Below are positions 1 through 8,922 of a DNA stretch of 64,000 bases, one piece after another; the stretch's first letter is position 1, and the number at the start of each line of letters is the position of its first letter. The notes below the pieces were generated by a model. That model worked only from the letters and a program-made list of their open reading frames with translations. It searched no databases and had not been told where the DNA came from. Position numbers and translations under genes: made by a program. This DNA comes from WLWS01 sp965243105 (GTDB lineage Bacteria > Pseudomonadota > Gammaproteobacteria > Eutrophobiales > Eutrophobiaceae), in assembly GCA_965243105.1 (NCBI GenBank), contig CBDEUC010000003.1, positions 372,001-436,000 on the forward strand, written 5' to 3'.

Positions 1-1088
1 AGTGCGCGAAAGTGCCGGCTCAGCTCCGGACCAAAATCCGCCGGAGAGAGAGTGCTTTCCTCGTCTTCGATATTATCCTGCAGGTAATCTGCAGTGTGGT
101 AATGCGCGCGACGTAATTGCCCGCCTTCGCGTATCAGGGCCGCACCGAGTCCAAAAGGCGTATAGAGTGTTTTATGGGGATTCATCACGATGGAATCGGA
201 GCGTTCGACGCCTTTAAACTTTTCCTTCACAAGCTCGCTGAGTATGAAGAACCCACCATAGGCACCATCAATGTGGAACCACAGGTTATTTTCTTCTGCG
301 ACATCCGCTATATCATTGAGCGGATCAACACCGCCAACATCGGTTGTACCCGTGGATGCGGCAACTAGCCATGGCACCAGTCCCGATTCCCGGTCTTTTT
401 CTACACACTCCGCAAGTGCATCTGCTTTCATCCTGTATCCGTCATCAAGCGCCACTTTACGGACCACGCACTCGCCAAGACCCGCCAGGTGAATACCTTT
501 CAAAAAACAGTGATGGGTAAGCTCGGTGACATAAACCACGGTCTTTTCGATATCCCGTGACTTGATTTGCCTGGCTTCCCTTGCGGTTACAATGCAAATA
601 AACGTGGCCAGGCTTCCGCCTGATGACAGGTTGCCCATGGTGGTATCGGGGTAGCCCAGTAAATCTGCCATCCACCTGATCAGCGTATGTTCCATCTGTA
701 CCGCACCGGGACTGGCAGAGTAGTCTGCCGAATAGGGGTCGGTGACCGCAGCAATGTAGTCGGCCAGGGCAGAGTAATACATGCTGCAGGGGGCGATATA
801 GCCCATGAACTTACCAGACACGGTGGTAATACCCTGTTGTTCGACATTGTCGCGGTAAAGGCCCAGTATCTCTCCCAGCTCCATGCCGCTCTCATCGATA
901 CCTGAATCAAGAAGCCCGGCTCCGTCAAGTCCATCCTGGATGTAGGCCTTACGCGAATGTACAGATTCCAGGAACCCTTCAATGTAGTCATTTACCTGCC
1001 CAAGCAAGTCCTTGCGTCGTTTCGCCCCGGGCTCGATTTGCTCGGCCGCTGCCTGGTACTTTTTAATTTGCTCAATCTTATCCTGCAT
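1..1088 (-). CDS. Group II PLP-dependent decarboxylase, C-terminus cut by window edge
   Basis: The frame is open from an ATG at 1088 to the left edge, 362 codons without a stop. The product matches the group II (aromatic-L-amino-acid/glutamate type) decarboxylase fold. It has the PLP-aspartate motif HIDGAYGG and the Schiff-base lysine motif NPHKTLYTPFG about 30 residues later, preceded by the substrate-side block SASPGAVQMEHTLIRWM. Such enzymes remove CO2 from amino acids to give amines; the substrate cannot be read from the sequence. It starts 8 bp after the DUF2783 gene with an AAGGAG ribosome site overlapping that gene's end, so it is the last visible gene of an operon with a flavin monooxygenase and a VOC protein. 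The family is certain; DOPA/tyrosine-type or diaminobutyrate-type specificity remains open. Confidence 0.9.
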   Translation of the reverse strand, partial: MQDKIEQIKKYQAAAEQIEPGAKRRKDLLGQVNDYIEGFLESVHSRKAYIQDGLDGAGLLDSGIDESGMELGEILGLYRDNVEQQGITTVSGKFMGYIAPCSMYYSALADYIAAVTDPYSADYSASPGAVQMEHTLIRWMADLLGYPDTTMGNLSSGGSLATFICIVTAREARQIKSRDIEKTVVYVTELTHHCFLKGIHLAGLGECVVRKVALDDGYRMKADALAECVEKDRESGLVPWLVAASTGTTDVGGVDPLNDIADVAEENNLWFHIDGAYGGFFILSELVKEKFKGVERSDSIVMNPHKTLYTPFGLGAALIREGGQLRRAHYHTADYLQDNIEDEESTLSPADFGPELSRHFRA

Positions 1089-1096
1089 GATGACTA

Positions 1097-1282
1097 CTAA
1101 AGCTCCTTACTCGCCATTTGAATTGCTTCATCAAGTTGTTCCAGGTCCCCCAGCTTGTCAGCGAGCACAAAGCAAAGCTTGCTGAGCAACAACATTTCTT
1201 TCTCCGGGCCGGCCTGGTTAATGGCAACAGCAAGCATCTCCAGTGCCTGTTCCAGTTCTTCTTCCGTCAAGTTGCTACTCAT
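1097..1282 (-). CDS. Small DUF2783-like protein
   Basis: A 61-residue acidic, helical protein without membrane segments. The pattern of an N-terminal EEELEQAL block, a central SKLCFVLADKLGDL and a C-terminal LDEAIQMASKEL matches small DUF2783 proteins, which are commonly encoded beside FAD-dependent aromatic hydroxylases. Here its start overlaps the end of the FAD monooxygenase gene by 8 bp, which implies translational coupling. The function of the family is unknown; a partner or chaperone role for the monooxygenase is inference from the fixed linkage. A GGAGAACCCA ribosome-site stretch precedes the ATG. Confidence 0.75.
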   Translation of the reverse strand: MSSNLTEEELEQALEMLAVAINQAGPEKEMLLLSKLCFVLADKLGDLEQLDEAIQMASKEL

Positions 1283-2972
1283 TGGGTTCTCCTTTAAGAC
1301 AGGCCTGCATCGCCTGGAGTACTTCTTTTATGTCAATGACCTTCCAGCGTGCAAGTACGTGTCGGTCAGGTCTGATAAGGTAAAAACTATCATGATTCAC
1401 GCCGTAGCTGGAGAAAATACTGCCATCCTTGTCGTGCAGGACAACTCCCACATCGCCGGGTGTTTCATTGGATGAAATTATCAGCAGCCTGAATTTTTCA
1501 TCACCCACATCCAGGCGTGATAAATATTCTTTCAGCCCCGCGTCGATTGCACCGGTATTGCTGAAATAAATACCGCTGAAGGACTTGCCAATATAATCCA
1601 GCAGGTAGGTATTGTCGTCGAGCGCACAGTTAAATATTGGGGCGCCCGTACCAGGACCACGTTTAAACTTTGCATCCAGTGCACGGTAGGCCGCGGGACT
1701 ACTGTTTATGTAGGTATAGGGCTGTGACTGGCGTGGATTTACCAGGCATCGGGTAAATTCGTGGCTTGTCGCCAGCGACAGCGCCGCGCTGCGCATCAGC
1801 TCGTGTCCTCGACTGGGTGGGGTCATGAATTTTGTACTCTTGCTGGCGTTTTCAAACACTTCCAGGGTCGCTCCGCGTCTTTCCGGGCTGTAGCTATCAA
1901 GCAGGCTGTCCTCAGCCCAGCCGTGAATAACATAGGCCAGCTTCCAGGCGATATTCATCGCATCGGCAAGCCCCGAGTTCAGGCCGCGTACGCCAAATAT
2001 CGGCACAAGGTGAGCCGCGTCCCCCGCAAAAAATGTGCGCCCGCATCGATAATCGTCCAGCGCAAGGGTATAGGCCTTGTAAATGCTCCACCACTCCAGC
2101 TTCCAGTCATCGGGGCCGCCGATCATCTTGACAATTGGAGCCACCCTGGCACGAATTGTCTCTTCCCTGAGTTCCTCGGCTTCGTCAACCTCGTCATTTA
2201 CCTGGTAGTCTATTCGCCAGATGTTATCAGGCTGCTTGTGAACAAGAATGGTCAGGCCCGGGTTTGAAACAGGATCAAAAAAAGCACGACGCTCGGTCGG
2301 GTAATCCAGTTCCATTTGTATATCCACAATGACATAACGACCTTCGTATGCGTCGCCATTCAATTTCAATCCAAGACTCTTGCGCGCAATGCTCCTTGCA
2401 CCATCCGCGGCAACAAGATAAGACCCGCTCAGCTCGTACTCGCCTTCGGGGGTTATTACATTGACTGATACGCCGTTCCTGTCCTGCCTGACATCATCCA
2501 CGCGGCTACACCAGCGAATATCAACAAGGCTTTCCTGCATGGCCCGTTCAACCAGGAAAAGTTCTATGTACTGCTGCTGCAGGTTGTACATCGGGTAAAA
2601 ACGTTCCTGCGCTGAATGCGGCATCTCGAGACGATAAACTTCCCTGTCACGGTAATAGGAAGTCCCGTGGGTCCACGGCAGGGCCTTCTCCAGGAAACGA
2701 CCCGCGAGTCCCAGTTGTTGCAGGCACTCCATGCTGTGCCGGGCTATACATATTGCACGACTCCCATCGTTTACCGTGTTCTTGTCATCCAGGACCACGC
2801 TCGCGACCCCATGACGTGCAAGTTCCAGTGCGGCGGTGATTCCTACCGGCCCTCCCCCCACGATGATGACCGGGTGAGTGCCTGCATCCCCATCCATTTC
2901 CGCTGGTCTTTGAAAATCAAATCGCGGGTACTCAAAGTAAAGTGACTTATCGGAATTTGCCGGCCTCACCAT
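1275..2972 (-). CDS. FAD-dependent aromatic monooxygenase (MhpA/PheA type)
   Basis: A 565-residue class A flavoprotein hydroxylase. It shows the N-terminal Rossmann GGGPVG at about residues 39-44, the second dinucleotide motif VAADGAR near 187-193, and the ribityl-binding FAGDAAHLVPIFGVRGLNSG from 315. A C-terminal thioredoxin-like domain from about residue 440 is typical of 3-(3-hydroxyphenyl)propionate and phenol hydroxylases. Family members insert one oxygen into an aromatic ring using NAD(P)H. It sits 2 bp after the VOC gene and overlaps the DUF2783 gene, so the set is one transcription unit. The substrate is not deducible; a hydroxylated aromatic is the natural guess given the neighbouring dioxygenase-like and decarboxylase genes. 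Confidence 0.92.
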   Translation of the reverse strand: MVRPANSDKSLYFEYPRFDFQRPAEMDGDAGTHPVIIVGGGPVGITAALELARHGVASVVLDDKNTVNDGSRAICIARHSMECLQQLGLAGRFLEKALPWTHGTSYYRDREVYRLEMPHSAQERFYPMYNLQQQYIELFLVERAMQESLVDIRWCSRVDDVRQDRNGVSVNVITPEGEYELSGSYLVAADGARSIARKSLGLKLNGDAYEGRYVIVDIQMELDYPTERRAFFDPVSNPGLTILVHKQPDNIWRIDYQVNDEVDEAEELREETIRARVAPIVKMIGGPDDWKLEWWSIYKAYTLALDDYRCGRTFFAGDAAHLVPIFGVRGLNSGLADAMNIAWKLAYVIHGWAEDSLLDSYSPERRGATLEVFENASKSTKFMTPPSRGHELMRSAALSLATSHEFTRCLVNPRQSQPYTYINSSPAAYRALDAKFKRGPGTGAPIFNCALDDNTYLLDYIGKSFSGIYFSNTGAIDAGLKEYLSRLDVGDEKFRLLIISSNETPGDVGVVLHDKDGSIFSSYGVNHDSFYLIRPDRHVLARWKVIDIKEVLQAMQACLKGEPNE

Positions 2973-2974
2973 GA

Positions 2975-3523
2975 TTAGTCACTCTCTTTCATCAGGCTAT
3001 TCATGGACTGCAGCCACTGCTGGCGTGACATGAATCCCGGCTGCTCGCGACAAAACAATTCCGTCTCCCGCTGTATTTTTTCTATATCCAGGTTCAAATC
3101 AAGTGGTTCCCTGAATGGTTGCCTGATATACCAGGGCGTGTGCGTATACACCTCGATTCGATTACCTTCCGGGTCACGAAAGTACACTGACCAGGCATTC
3201 CCATGGGTCACGCACTGCAGGTCCTCAACGCCCATTTCCAGGACGCTCTTGTAAAAGTCTTTCAGCTGCTGTAAATCGTCTACAAAAAAAGACACCTGGT
3301 TGATCGAATTAAAGTCCAGGGAAGGTGGCCGACCTTCTACCAGTACCACCTGGTGATGCTCTTCCGGGTCCTTGCTTAAGAAAACCAGGTATTGACCATC
3401 AGGAAAGGGGCCTTCGTCTGTCACATAAAGGCCAAGTACGCGGGTGTAGAAGCTTTTCATTTGATGGATATCGGATACGAATAGCCCTAAATGGCTGAAA
3501 GAAAGAGAATTGAAATTTTTCAC
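2975..3523 (-). CDS. VOC-family protein, extradiol dioxygenase/glyoxalase-like
   Basis: A 182-residue protein with two beta-alpha-beta-beta-beta VOC modules. The first starts at SHLGLFVSD (His11), with a second possible ligand at His56/57; the second module ends in YFRDPEGNRIEVY, with Glu124 in the usual metal-ligand place. The His expected at the start of the second module looks replaced (INQVSFFV), so a standard 2-His-1-Glu type I extradiol site is not assured. The start is GTG, with an AGGGG Shine-Dalgarno 8 nt upstream. It is the first gene of the operon with the flavin monooxygenase, so ring-cleavage or a similar step is plausible. A glyoxalase-like or binding role cannot be excluded. 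Confidence 0.8.
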   Translation of the reverse strand: MKNFNSLSFSHLGLFVSDIHQMKSFYTRVLGLYVTDEGPFPDGQYLVFLSKDPEEHHQVVLVEGRPPSLDFNSINQVSFFVDDLQQLKDFYKSVLEMGVEDLQCVTHGNAWSVYFRDPEGNRIEVYTHTPWYIRQPFREPLDLNLDIEKIQRETELFCREQPGFMSRQQWLQSMNSLMKESD

Positions 3524-3643
3524 GACCCTGACCCCTGTTTCTGATTAGAATGATTGCTAATCAAACCTGGATTAATTATATCCATTACGAGGAAAAATGA
3601 TCGTCCTCATTTATTCGATTTATTACGCCCCGGGAGCCTGGTG

Positions 3644-4354
3644 ATGCGGAGATATTTTAACGCGACCGGGGTAACAGGCCCTGCTGTTTCTGCCTTCATC
3701 TTTATTTTATGCTGCCTTGGCGCCTGCAGTGACAGTCAATCCTCTTATTTTCCGGTAGAAAAAGGTATCCGCTGGCAGTATGAAATAGAAACAAGGACCG
3801 TCGAGGGAACACGCAAGCAAAAAGACATACTGCAGGCCCTCGGGCCAGCGAAAAGGGCCGAAGCCCAGCTTTACCGTTTTCGATCTGCATCAGGGCAGGA
3901 AAGCATTATCCAGGTCAGCCCTGGCGAGGTGCGCCTGGTCAAGGCACTGGAACCCAGCCTGGAATTTGACACTACCCTGCTTAAATTTCCCCTTGAAAAT
4001 GGACACAGCTGGGAAAGTGTCATTACCACGAGCACGATAGCGACATTTGATCGAAAAGCGGGGGATTTCATTGAAGATGTGCCGGTGACCGCCACGGTCG
4101 AATCCCTCGAGGAAACAGTGCAGGTCCCCGCAGGCAAGTTTCGGCATTGCCTGAAGGTTTCTTATATTGGTGAGAAACGCATACCCAAGGGTACCTACGC
4201 GTACCAGGAAACCATGACATTAAAAATTGTGAATACTCGCTGGTACGCGAAGGGTATAGGCCTGGTCCGTGAAGAGCACCAGGAAATCAGTGGCGTACTT
4301 GAATATCCCGACAGTGGCTACGTCAAGATACTTGACCGCTTTTCCCTACCCTAG
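3644..4354 (+). CDS. Putative lipoprotein, unknown family
   Basis: A longer reading frame begins at 3554, but the ATG at 3644 has a GGGAG ribosome site 7 nt upstream and yields a normal lipoprotein signal: MRR, a hydrophobic stretch, then the lipobox LGAC with lipidation at Cys. That gives about 236 residues. The mature part is beta-rich, with a repeated pattern of WQYEIET, VPVTATVESLEE, VPAGKFRHCLKVSY and GIGLVREEH. This resembles secreted proteins that read out as 'external solute/adhesion beta-barrel-like' domains, but I do not recognise the family. It is convergent with the aminotransferase gene, overlapping it by 4 bp at the 3' end. Confidence 0.75.
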   Translation: MRRYFNATGVTGPAVSAFIFILCCLGACSDSQSSYFPVEKGIRWQYEIETRTVEGTRKQKDILQALGPAKRAEAQLYRFRSASGQESIIQVSPGEVRLVKALEPSLEFDTTLLKFPLENGHSWESVITTSTIATFDRKAGDFIEDVPVTATVESLEETVQVPAGKFRHCLKVSYIGEKRIPKGTYAYQETMTLKIVNTRWYAKGIGLVREEHQEISGVLEYPDSGYVKILDRFSLP

Positions 4355-5610
4355 TGCAGGGAAGTCATCACGGCAAGCAGGCGTTCTATTTCCTCCTGGG
4401 TGTTGTAGTGCGCCAGGCTTATCCGCAGGACACCTTTATCGAGGTCTATTCCCAGTTTTTCCAGCAGGCGTACCGCGTAAAAATGACCATGCCCGACTGC
4501 AATATCCCTGGCAGCCAGTGCCCTGTTCATTTTCGCAGGTGAATGCTTCTCAGAAACGAGTGCGACGTTTGCTTCGCGCCAACTGGTATTGTTCTTACCA
4601 ATAATCCTTACCGGCAATTTTTCAAGCCCCTCGATCAATTGCTCGCAAAGGTCCTGTTCATGCTTGTGCATGAGCGCCGATACCTGTCCTGCCTTTTTCT
4701 TCAATGAAACGTTTCTCTCACCTATATGGTGTTGGTGACTCGCTTCAAAATAGTCTTCAAGTCCTGCCAATGCGGCTATGGAAGCATGATCCGGACCCGC
4801 GGCATCAAGCCATTTTTCCCTGTAGGGCTTATTAAAATAGTGGCATTGCGGATCAAGGACTTCGGCGAAATCCCTGGCGCAATACATCACGCCAAGATGT
4901 GTAGCCCAGGTTTTATAGGTGCTAAACACGTAGGCATCCGGCTGAAAAATCGACAGGTTGGGCCACTGGTGAGGAACAAAGGAAACACCATCCACCACTA
5001 CGCGCGCACCATGGGCCCGGCAAAGCTCGATAACCTCTTCCACAGGGTTGATCGTGCCAAGAATATTTGAGCTGTGAGTGACACACACGATTTTAACTGA
5101 AGGACCAAGCATGGACTGCAGGTCAGCAGGGTCAAGTTCCCCGTTCTTTGGGTTAACCTCCCACAGTCTAAAGCGTGCACCCTGGCGCTGGCAAAGACGT
5201 TCCCATGCACCAATGTTTGCCTCGTGGTCCTGTTCACTGACGATCACCTCGCTGTCACTGTCCACGATGGCGGCACAGGCAAGCGCAAGGGTATTGACGT
5301 TTTGAGTCGTTGATGGCCCCAGAGTAATAGTATCTGCAGGCATGCCCAGTAAATCGACCATGCTTTGTCGCCCTGCATCCATTTGCTCACCGGCCAGGCG
5401 CCCTATATTACTTTCACCGTAGGGCTGGACCTTGTTGACACGATAAAAGTGATTTAGTCGTTCAATCACGGAAGCAAGAACGTAACTTCCACCGGCATTT
5501 TCAAAAAATGCCGTTTCTGTACCGGGGGATTGCTCAAATGCCGGAAAACAGGAGCGAACAAACTCAAGGTCCAGGTGCTGCATAGCCCCGTCTAGTCTTT
5601 CCGAGATCAT
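4351..5610 (-). CDS. Class V aminotransferase / cysteine desulfurase-like protein
   Basis: A 419-residue fold-type I PLP enzyme. The Schiff-base lysine is probably Lys233 in FSTYKTWATHLG; the cofactor-stacking His is in SEQDHEANIGAW (about 129), and the PLP aspartate in VVVDGVSFVPHQ (about 207). The N-terminal block FFENAGGSYV is typical of the cysteine desulfurase-like (VC1184-type) subfamily. The gene follows the first aldehyde:ferredoxin oxidoreductase gene by only 8 bp, so the two are probably co-transcribed. Supplying sulfur for that enzyme's Fe-S cluster or pterin cofactor is an attractive inference, but nothing in the sequence proves desulfurase over aminotransferase or lyase activity. 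Confidence 0.85.
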   Translation of the reverse strand: MISERLDGAMQHLDLEFVRSCFPAFEQSPGTETAFFENAGGSYVLASVIERLNHFYRVNKVQPYGESNIGRLAGEQMDAGRQSMVDLLGMPADTITLGPSTTQNVNTLALACAAIVDSDSEVIVSEQDHEANIGAWERLCQRQGARFRLWEVNPKNGELDPADLQSMLGPSVKIVCVTHSSNILGTINPVEEVIELCRAHGARVVVDGVSFVPHQWPNLSIFQPDAYVFSTYKTWATHLGVMYCARDFAEVLDPQCHYFNKPYREKWLDAAGPDHASIAALAGLEDYFEASHQHHIGERNVSLKKKAGQVSALMHKHEQDLCEQLIEGLEKLPVRIIGKNNTSWREANVALVSEKHSPAKMNRALAARDIAVGHGHFYAVRLLEKLGIDLDKGVLRISLAHYNTQEEIERLLAVMTSLH

Positions 5611-5618
5611 TTTTTATA

Positions 5619-7364
5619 TCAGGCGGCTGCGCCCTTGCCAAATAGTTCTTCCCTGGATGGATAACGCGTTTTAGCTTTTCTCAGCAGTTCCGGTTCGATA
5701 TCAAACTTTAACTCGTTAGCGGGACCGATACCTTCTTCTCGAAGGCAGGCTGCAATATCATCATCGTCATCGGTGAAGCCGGCGCGGCGATTAAACTCCC
5801 ACTCGTCCTCAAGGCACTGCCACCCCAGGTCGGCAATTTGATCGCGACTGACTTCCTCGCCGAAAAAATGGGAATAGCAACCGCGAATTTCGTCAAGCGT
5901 GGGTTGAAGAAACTGGCAAAAACCCGAGCCATCACATACGGCGTTAACAATTTGAACGTCCTGCGATGCCCTCACAGCATCCTCACCACTGATATCCGGA
6001 TCAATCACAAGACCCGCAGTGTGATCGGCGCCCATGGCACTGGTACTATATGTGACACCGGCGACTTTCAAGGGCCGTGGATCCCAGGCCGGCAATGCCT
6101 GGCCGCGAGCAACCGGAATACGGGGATGCTCTCGATGACGACCGATGGCAAGCGCACCATTTCCTATTAATCGTCCTATTTCACTGCCCGAGGCGACTTC
6201 TTTTGCCAGCAGCTGCCGGGCGCCGTCTGCATCACCCCACTCCATGCCTTTTGAATCCATGTAAACCGCTATAGCCGCACCCGTTTCTATCGTATCAAGG
6301 CCAAGTTCATCACAAAGACGATCCAGGTCGGCCACATCTTCCCAGTTATTTATTGCACAGCATGAACCCAGCAGGGTCAGGGTCTCGAACTCCAGCGCCG
6401 ATGTAACGTAGTTACCATTTTTATCATGCACGATATTGGAACAGCGCACGATACAACCTGACAGGCAGTTATGCATACCGCCACCGCGCTCTTCAAAGGT
6501 CTCATGGATTCGCGCGCCATCAAGCTTGTCAACTTCCGGGTTGCGACCCTCGGTCCGATTCTTGTACGGAAAGGTATGCAGCATGTTGGCCATGGGAACA
6601 CCTGTACTGGTACCACCTTTGAAGATGTTATGACGACCATCAGACAGGTAGGTTTTACTAAAGGTCTTGTTGAAGTTGCTGAAACCCTTTGAATCCACCG
6701 CCTGGCGTGGTTTGGATTTCCCCGGGTCGACCAGCACCCACTTCAGGCATTTCGAGCCCATCACGGCGCCAACCCCGCCGCGCGCCGCATGACGGGCCGG
6801 ACGTCTATGCTTACTCCGATCGGTTGTCGCTACTGATGCGCCACTCAGCATCATTTCCCCTGCGGGACCAATAGAAATCGCTGATGCAGACTTTGCATAA
6901 TTCGCCAGCAGCTTCTCACAGCAGGCGTAGTTCCACAGGCCCTTGTATTCATCGGCATTAACCAGGCGCACACCGGATTCATCCACTTCAAGCCCCCAGC
7001 GTTTATCCATGTCGGCGGGTTGACCAGTAACGATGATGACGCGGTAGCCCAGCTTCATCAGATCCTGTGCGGGTTCACCCCCGGTATTGGCTTCCTTGAT
7101 ACCCCCGGTCAGGGGACTCTTGCAGCCTACGGAGAGCCGACCTGACGTTGGTGCTGAACTACCGGACAGCACCCCTGGTGCCAGTACCAGGACATTGTCC
7201 GGTCCCAGCGGGTCGCATTCCGCGTCGCATTCCTGCAGCAGGATCCTCGCAGACAGCGGTCTGCCACCCAGGAAAAGCCACTCCGCAGGAAATTCCTCTA
7301 TGGCAATCTCCTGCGTTGTCATGTTGACCCTGATTATCTTGTCATTGTCCCAGGCCGTGGCCAT
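5619..7364 (-). CDS. Aldehyde:ferredoxin oxidoreductase, tungsten family (paralogue 1)
   Basis: A 581-residue AOR-family protein. The N-terminal pterin-binding domain (about 5-210) carries SGRLSVGCKSPLTGG and the AARGGVGAVMGSK signature; the C-terminal domains carry GLDTIETG and the last cluster motif CDGSGFC (Cys483). AOR enzymes oxidise aldehydes to acids, or run in reverse, with a bis-pterin W cofactor and one [4Fe-4S] cluster, passing electrons to ferredoxin. The first three cluster cysteines here are Cys300, Cys304 and Cys308, a CX3CX3C spacing instead of the usual CX2CX3C. No partner ferredoxin or NADH subunit gene is adjacent. A GGGAG ribosome site lies 7 nt from the ATG, and a 24-bp palindrome lies just upstream. 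The cysteine desulfurase-like gene follows directly. Confidence 0.9.
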   Translation of the reverse strand: MATAWDNDKIIRVNMTTQEIAIEEFPAEWLFLGGRPLSARILLQECDAECDPLGPDNVLVLAPGVLSGSSAPTSGRLSVGCKSPLTGGIKEANTGGEPAQDLMKLGYRVIIVTGQPADMDKRWGLEVDESGVRLVNADEYKGLWNYACCEKLLANYAKSASAISIGPAGEMMLSGASVATTDRSKHRRPARHAARGGVGAVMGSKCLKWVLVDPGKSKPRQAVDSKGFSNFNKTFSKTYLSDGRHNIFKGGTSTGVPMANMLHTFPYKNRTEGRNPEVDKLDGARIHETFEERGGGMHNCLSGCIVRCSNIVHDKNGNYVTSALEFETLTLLGSCCAINNWEDVADLDRLCDELGLDTIETGAAIAVYMDSKGMEWGDADGARQLLAKEVASGSEIGRLIGNGALAIGRHREHPRIPVARGQALPAWDPRPLKVAGVTYSTSAMGADHTAGLVIDPDISGEDAVRASQDVQIVNAVCDGSGFCQFLQPTLDEIRGCYSHFFGEEVSRDQIADLGWQCLEDEWEFNRRAGFTDDDDDIAACLREEGIGPANELKFDIEPELLRKAKTRYPSREELFGKGAAA

Positions 7365-7390
7365 GTCTTGTCTCCCTTTTGCGCAAACAA

Positions 7391-7414
7391 ATATAGTTTA
7401 AGCCTAAACTATAT
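7391..7414. promoter_or_regulatory. Perfect palindrome upstream of AOR paralogue 1 (candidate operator)
   Basis: Ten-base arms (ATATAGTTTA and its exact complement) are separated by AGCC. The site is 27 bp upstream of the AOR1 start codon, where a promoter core or leader should be. The symmetry and position suggest a binding site for a dimeric regulator. As RNA it would be an AT-rich hairpin. No matching regulator gene is in the window. Confidence 0.45.
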
Positions 7415-7449
7415 AAAAATAACTGTCGAGCAACTATAGCCAAATTATT

Positions 7450-7476
7450 AAAAAAAGGGCAGTTATGCCCTTTTTA
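7450..7476 (-). terminator. Rho-independent terminator of the diguanylate cyclase gene
   Basis: A 9-bp stem (7452-7460 with 7467-7475), whose core is GGGC/GCCC flanked by A and T runs, has a 6-nt loop. On the minus strand it ends in a T run about 50 bp after the GGDEF gene stop. The stem is symmetric enough to act in both directions. Confidence 0.8.
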
Positions 7477-7525
7477 AAAATACTGGGAGTCCCGCAACGA
7501 CTGCCGGGGACCATTGCAGTGACGG

Positions 7526-8605
7526 CTAGTCCATGTCCGGCGCATACATCGAGACACTATTTCGCCCCGCCGCCTTGCTGTGATACAGCGCGCGGTCCGC
7601 CTTGCTCATCAAGTCATCCAGTCTTTGCGCATGATCCGGATAACCAGCAATGCCGATACTGACGGTGGTACTTATCTTCTGCCCTTCAAGGTCAAAGGTG
7701 GTATTTTCAACTGCAGTCCTGATTCGTTCACCTGCATCAACCGCATCCTGCCCTTCGGTTTCCGGTAAGAGAATAATAAATTCATCGCCGCCATAGCGCG
7801 CAAGGGTGTCAGATTCACGCAGGCAGGACTTGATCGAGTTAGCCACGTTCTTGATCAGGGTATTGCCCGCATCATGGCCACAGCGGTCGTTGATCTGCTT
7901 CAAGCCGTCCGCATCCAGCATCACTACCGAGAACACGTGCTTGTAGCGCTCGGATTTCAGTATTTCTGTGCCCAGCGTGTTTTTAAAACTTCGCAGGTTA
8001 TCCAGCCCGGTCATGTCATCGGTTTCAGACAGCTGCTTGAACATTTTCTTGGCATAATGAAGATCCGCTGAAAGCATCGTGACCAGGTAAGCCATCAGGA
8101 GGTAAGGCGCAAAAACAGACATGATCACGCCAAACTGCTCGACAGAAAATTCAGAAGTGAAATAACTGGGAAAGCCCATGAAAAGATATGCACTGCTTAT
8201 CGCTGCCAGGATAAATACGGTGGACAATTTTCCCATGGTGAGACCGCTGGTTATAATGACCAGCAGGTAAAGGTTGAGTAGTGGACTGTGAACCTTGCCC
8301 GCATACCACAATACAATGGTGATAAAAATCACCATTGCCCAGATCTCTATTCCAAGTTTCCAGCGCGCTTCGAGGCGGTAAAAATTAAGATAACGAAACC
8401 CAAGAACAAAAAGGCCAAAACCGAGTGCCGACTTGATAATTGCTGCTTCATTGACGACCAGGTTTCCCGGCACCACGAGGTAAAGAATCACCAGTATCAG
8501 CAACAACCATTCAAGCTCGGCGACGCTGCGTGAGAATCCTTTTAGTTCTACTATGTCTATGTGTTCATCCGTTGAAACATTCAAGTTTGTATTTGTATTC
8601 ACCAT
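7526..8605 (-). CDS. Membrane diguanylate cyclase (GGDEF)
   Basis: A 359-residue protein. The N-terminal half (about 25-180) holds several hydrophobic helices, such as LLLILVILYLVVPG and VIFITIVLWYAG, with no recognisable soluble sensor domain. The C-terminal GGDEF domain starts at DDMTGLDNLRSF and has an intact catalytic motif RYGGDEF, so cyclic di-GMP synthesis is expected. No clear RxxD inhibitory site appears five residues before the motif. The gene lies between two AOR paralogues on the same strand but is separated from both by terminators, so it is its own unit. ATG at 8605 is followed at once by GTG, so the exact start is uncertain by one codon. Confidence 0.9.
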   Translation of the reverse strand: MVNTNTNLNVSTDEHIDIVELKGFSRSVAELEWLLLILVILYLVVPGNLVVNEAAIIKSALGFGLFVLGFRYLNFYRLEARWKLGIEIWAMVIFITIVLWYAGKVHSPLLNLYLLVIITSGLTMGKLSTVFILAAISSAYLFMGFPSYFTSEFSVEQFGVIMSVFAPYLLMAYLVTMLSADLHYAKKMFKQLSETDDMTGLDNLRSFKNTLGTEILKSERYKHVFSVVMLDADGLKQINDRCGHDAGNTLIKNVANSIKSCLRESDTLARYGGDEFIILLPETEGQDAVDAGERIRTAVENTTFDLEGQKISTTVSIGIAGYPDHAQRLDDLMSKADRALYHSKAAGRNSVSMYAPDMD

Positions 8606-8791
8606 TAACTACCCGGTAGCTTAAAATTTATAATTACCTGTCATTCTTGACTGACTCAAGATTATCGCCGGCCCTGGCATCCAGGTGTGTAAATAATATT
8701 ACAGGCAAGGCCTGTGCCACTTGTCAGCAGAAATGATCCTCCCTGTGATTGATATTCAAGGGCGAGATAGGGTTCACAGAAAAAAGCAGCA

Positions 8792-8815
8792 AAAGTGTTA
8801 AGGGTTTAACACTTT
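8792..8815. promoter_or_regulatory. Perfect palindrome upstream of the GGDEF gene (candidate operator)
   Basis: Arms AAAGTGTTAA and TTAACACTTT are separated by GGGT. The geometry (10-bp arms, 4-bp centre) equals that of the palindrome before AOR1, but the bases differ. It lies about 190 bp upstream of the diguanylate cyclase start and 130 bp after the AOR2 stop. It has no T tract, so an operator fits better than a terminator. Confidence 0.35.
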
Positions 8816-8892
8816 AAACAATACCTCAGATAGTCGATTTTCTGCAATAAATCAGCGATTTAGCAATTTGTCGCTAAATTCACGACACGAAA

Positions 8893-8922
8893 TAAAAAAA
8901 GGGCGAGTACTCTCGCCCTTTC
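8893..8922 (-). terminator. Rho-independent terminator after AOR2
   Basis: The stem GGGCGAG/CTCGCCC (8901-8907 with 8912-8918) has a 4-nt loop. On the minus strand it is followed by a run of seven T, 25-50 bp after the AOR2 stop codon. Confidence 0.85.
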
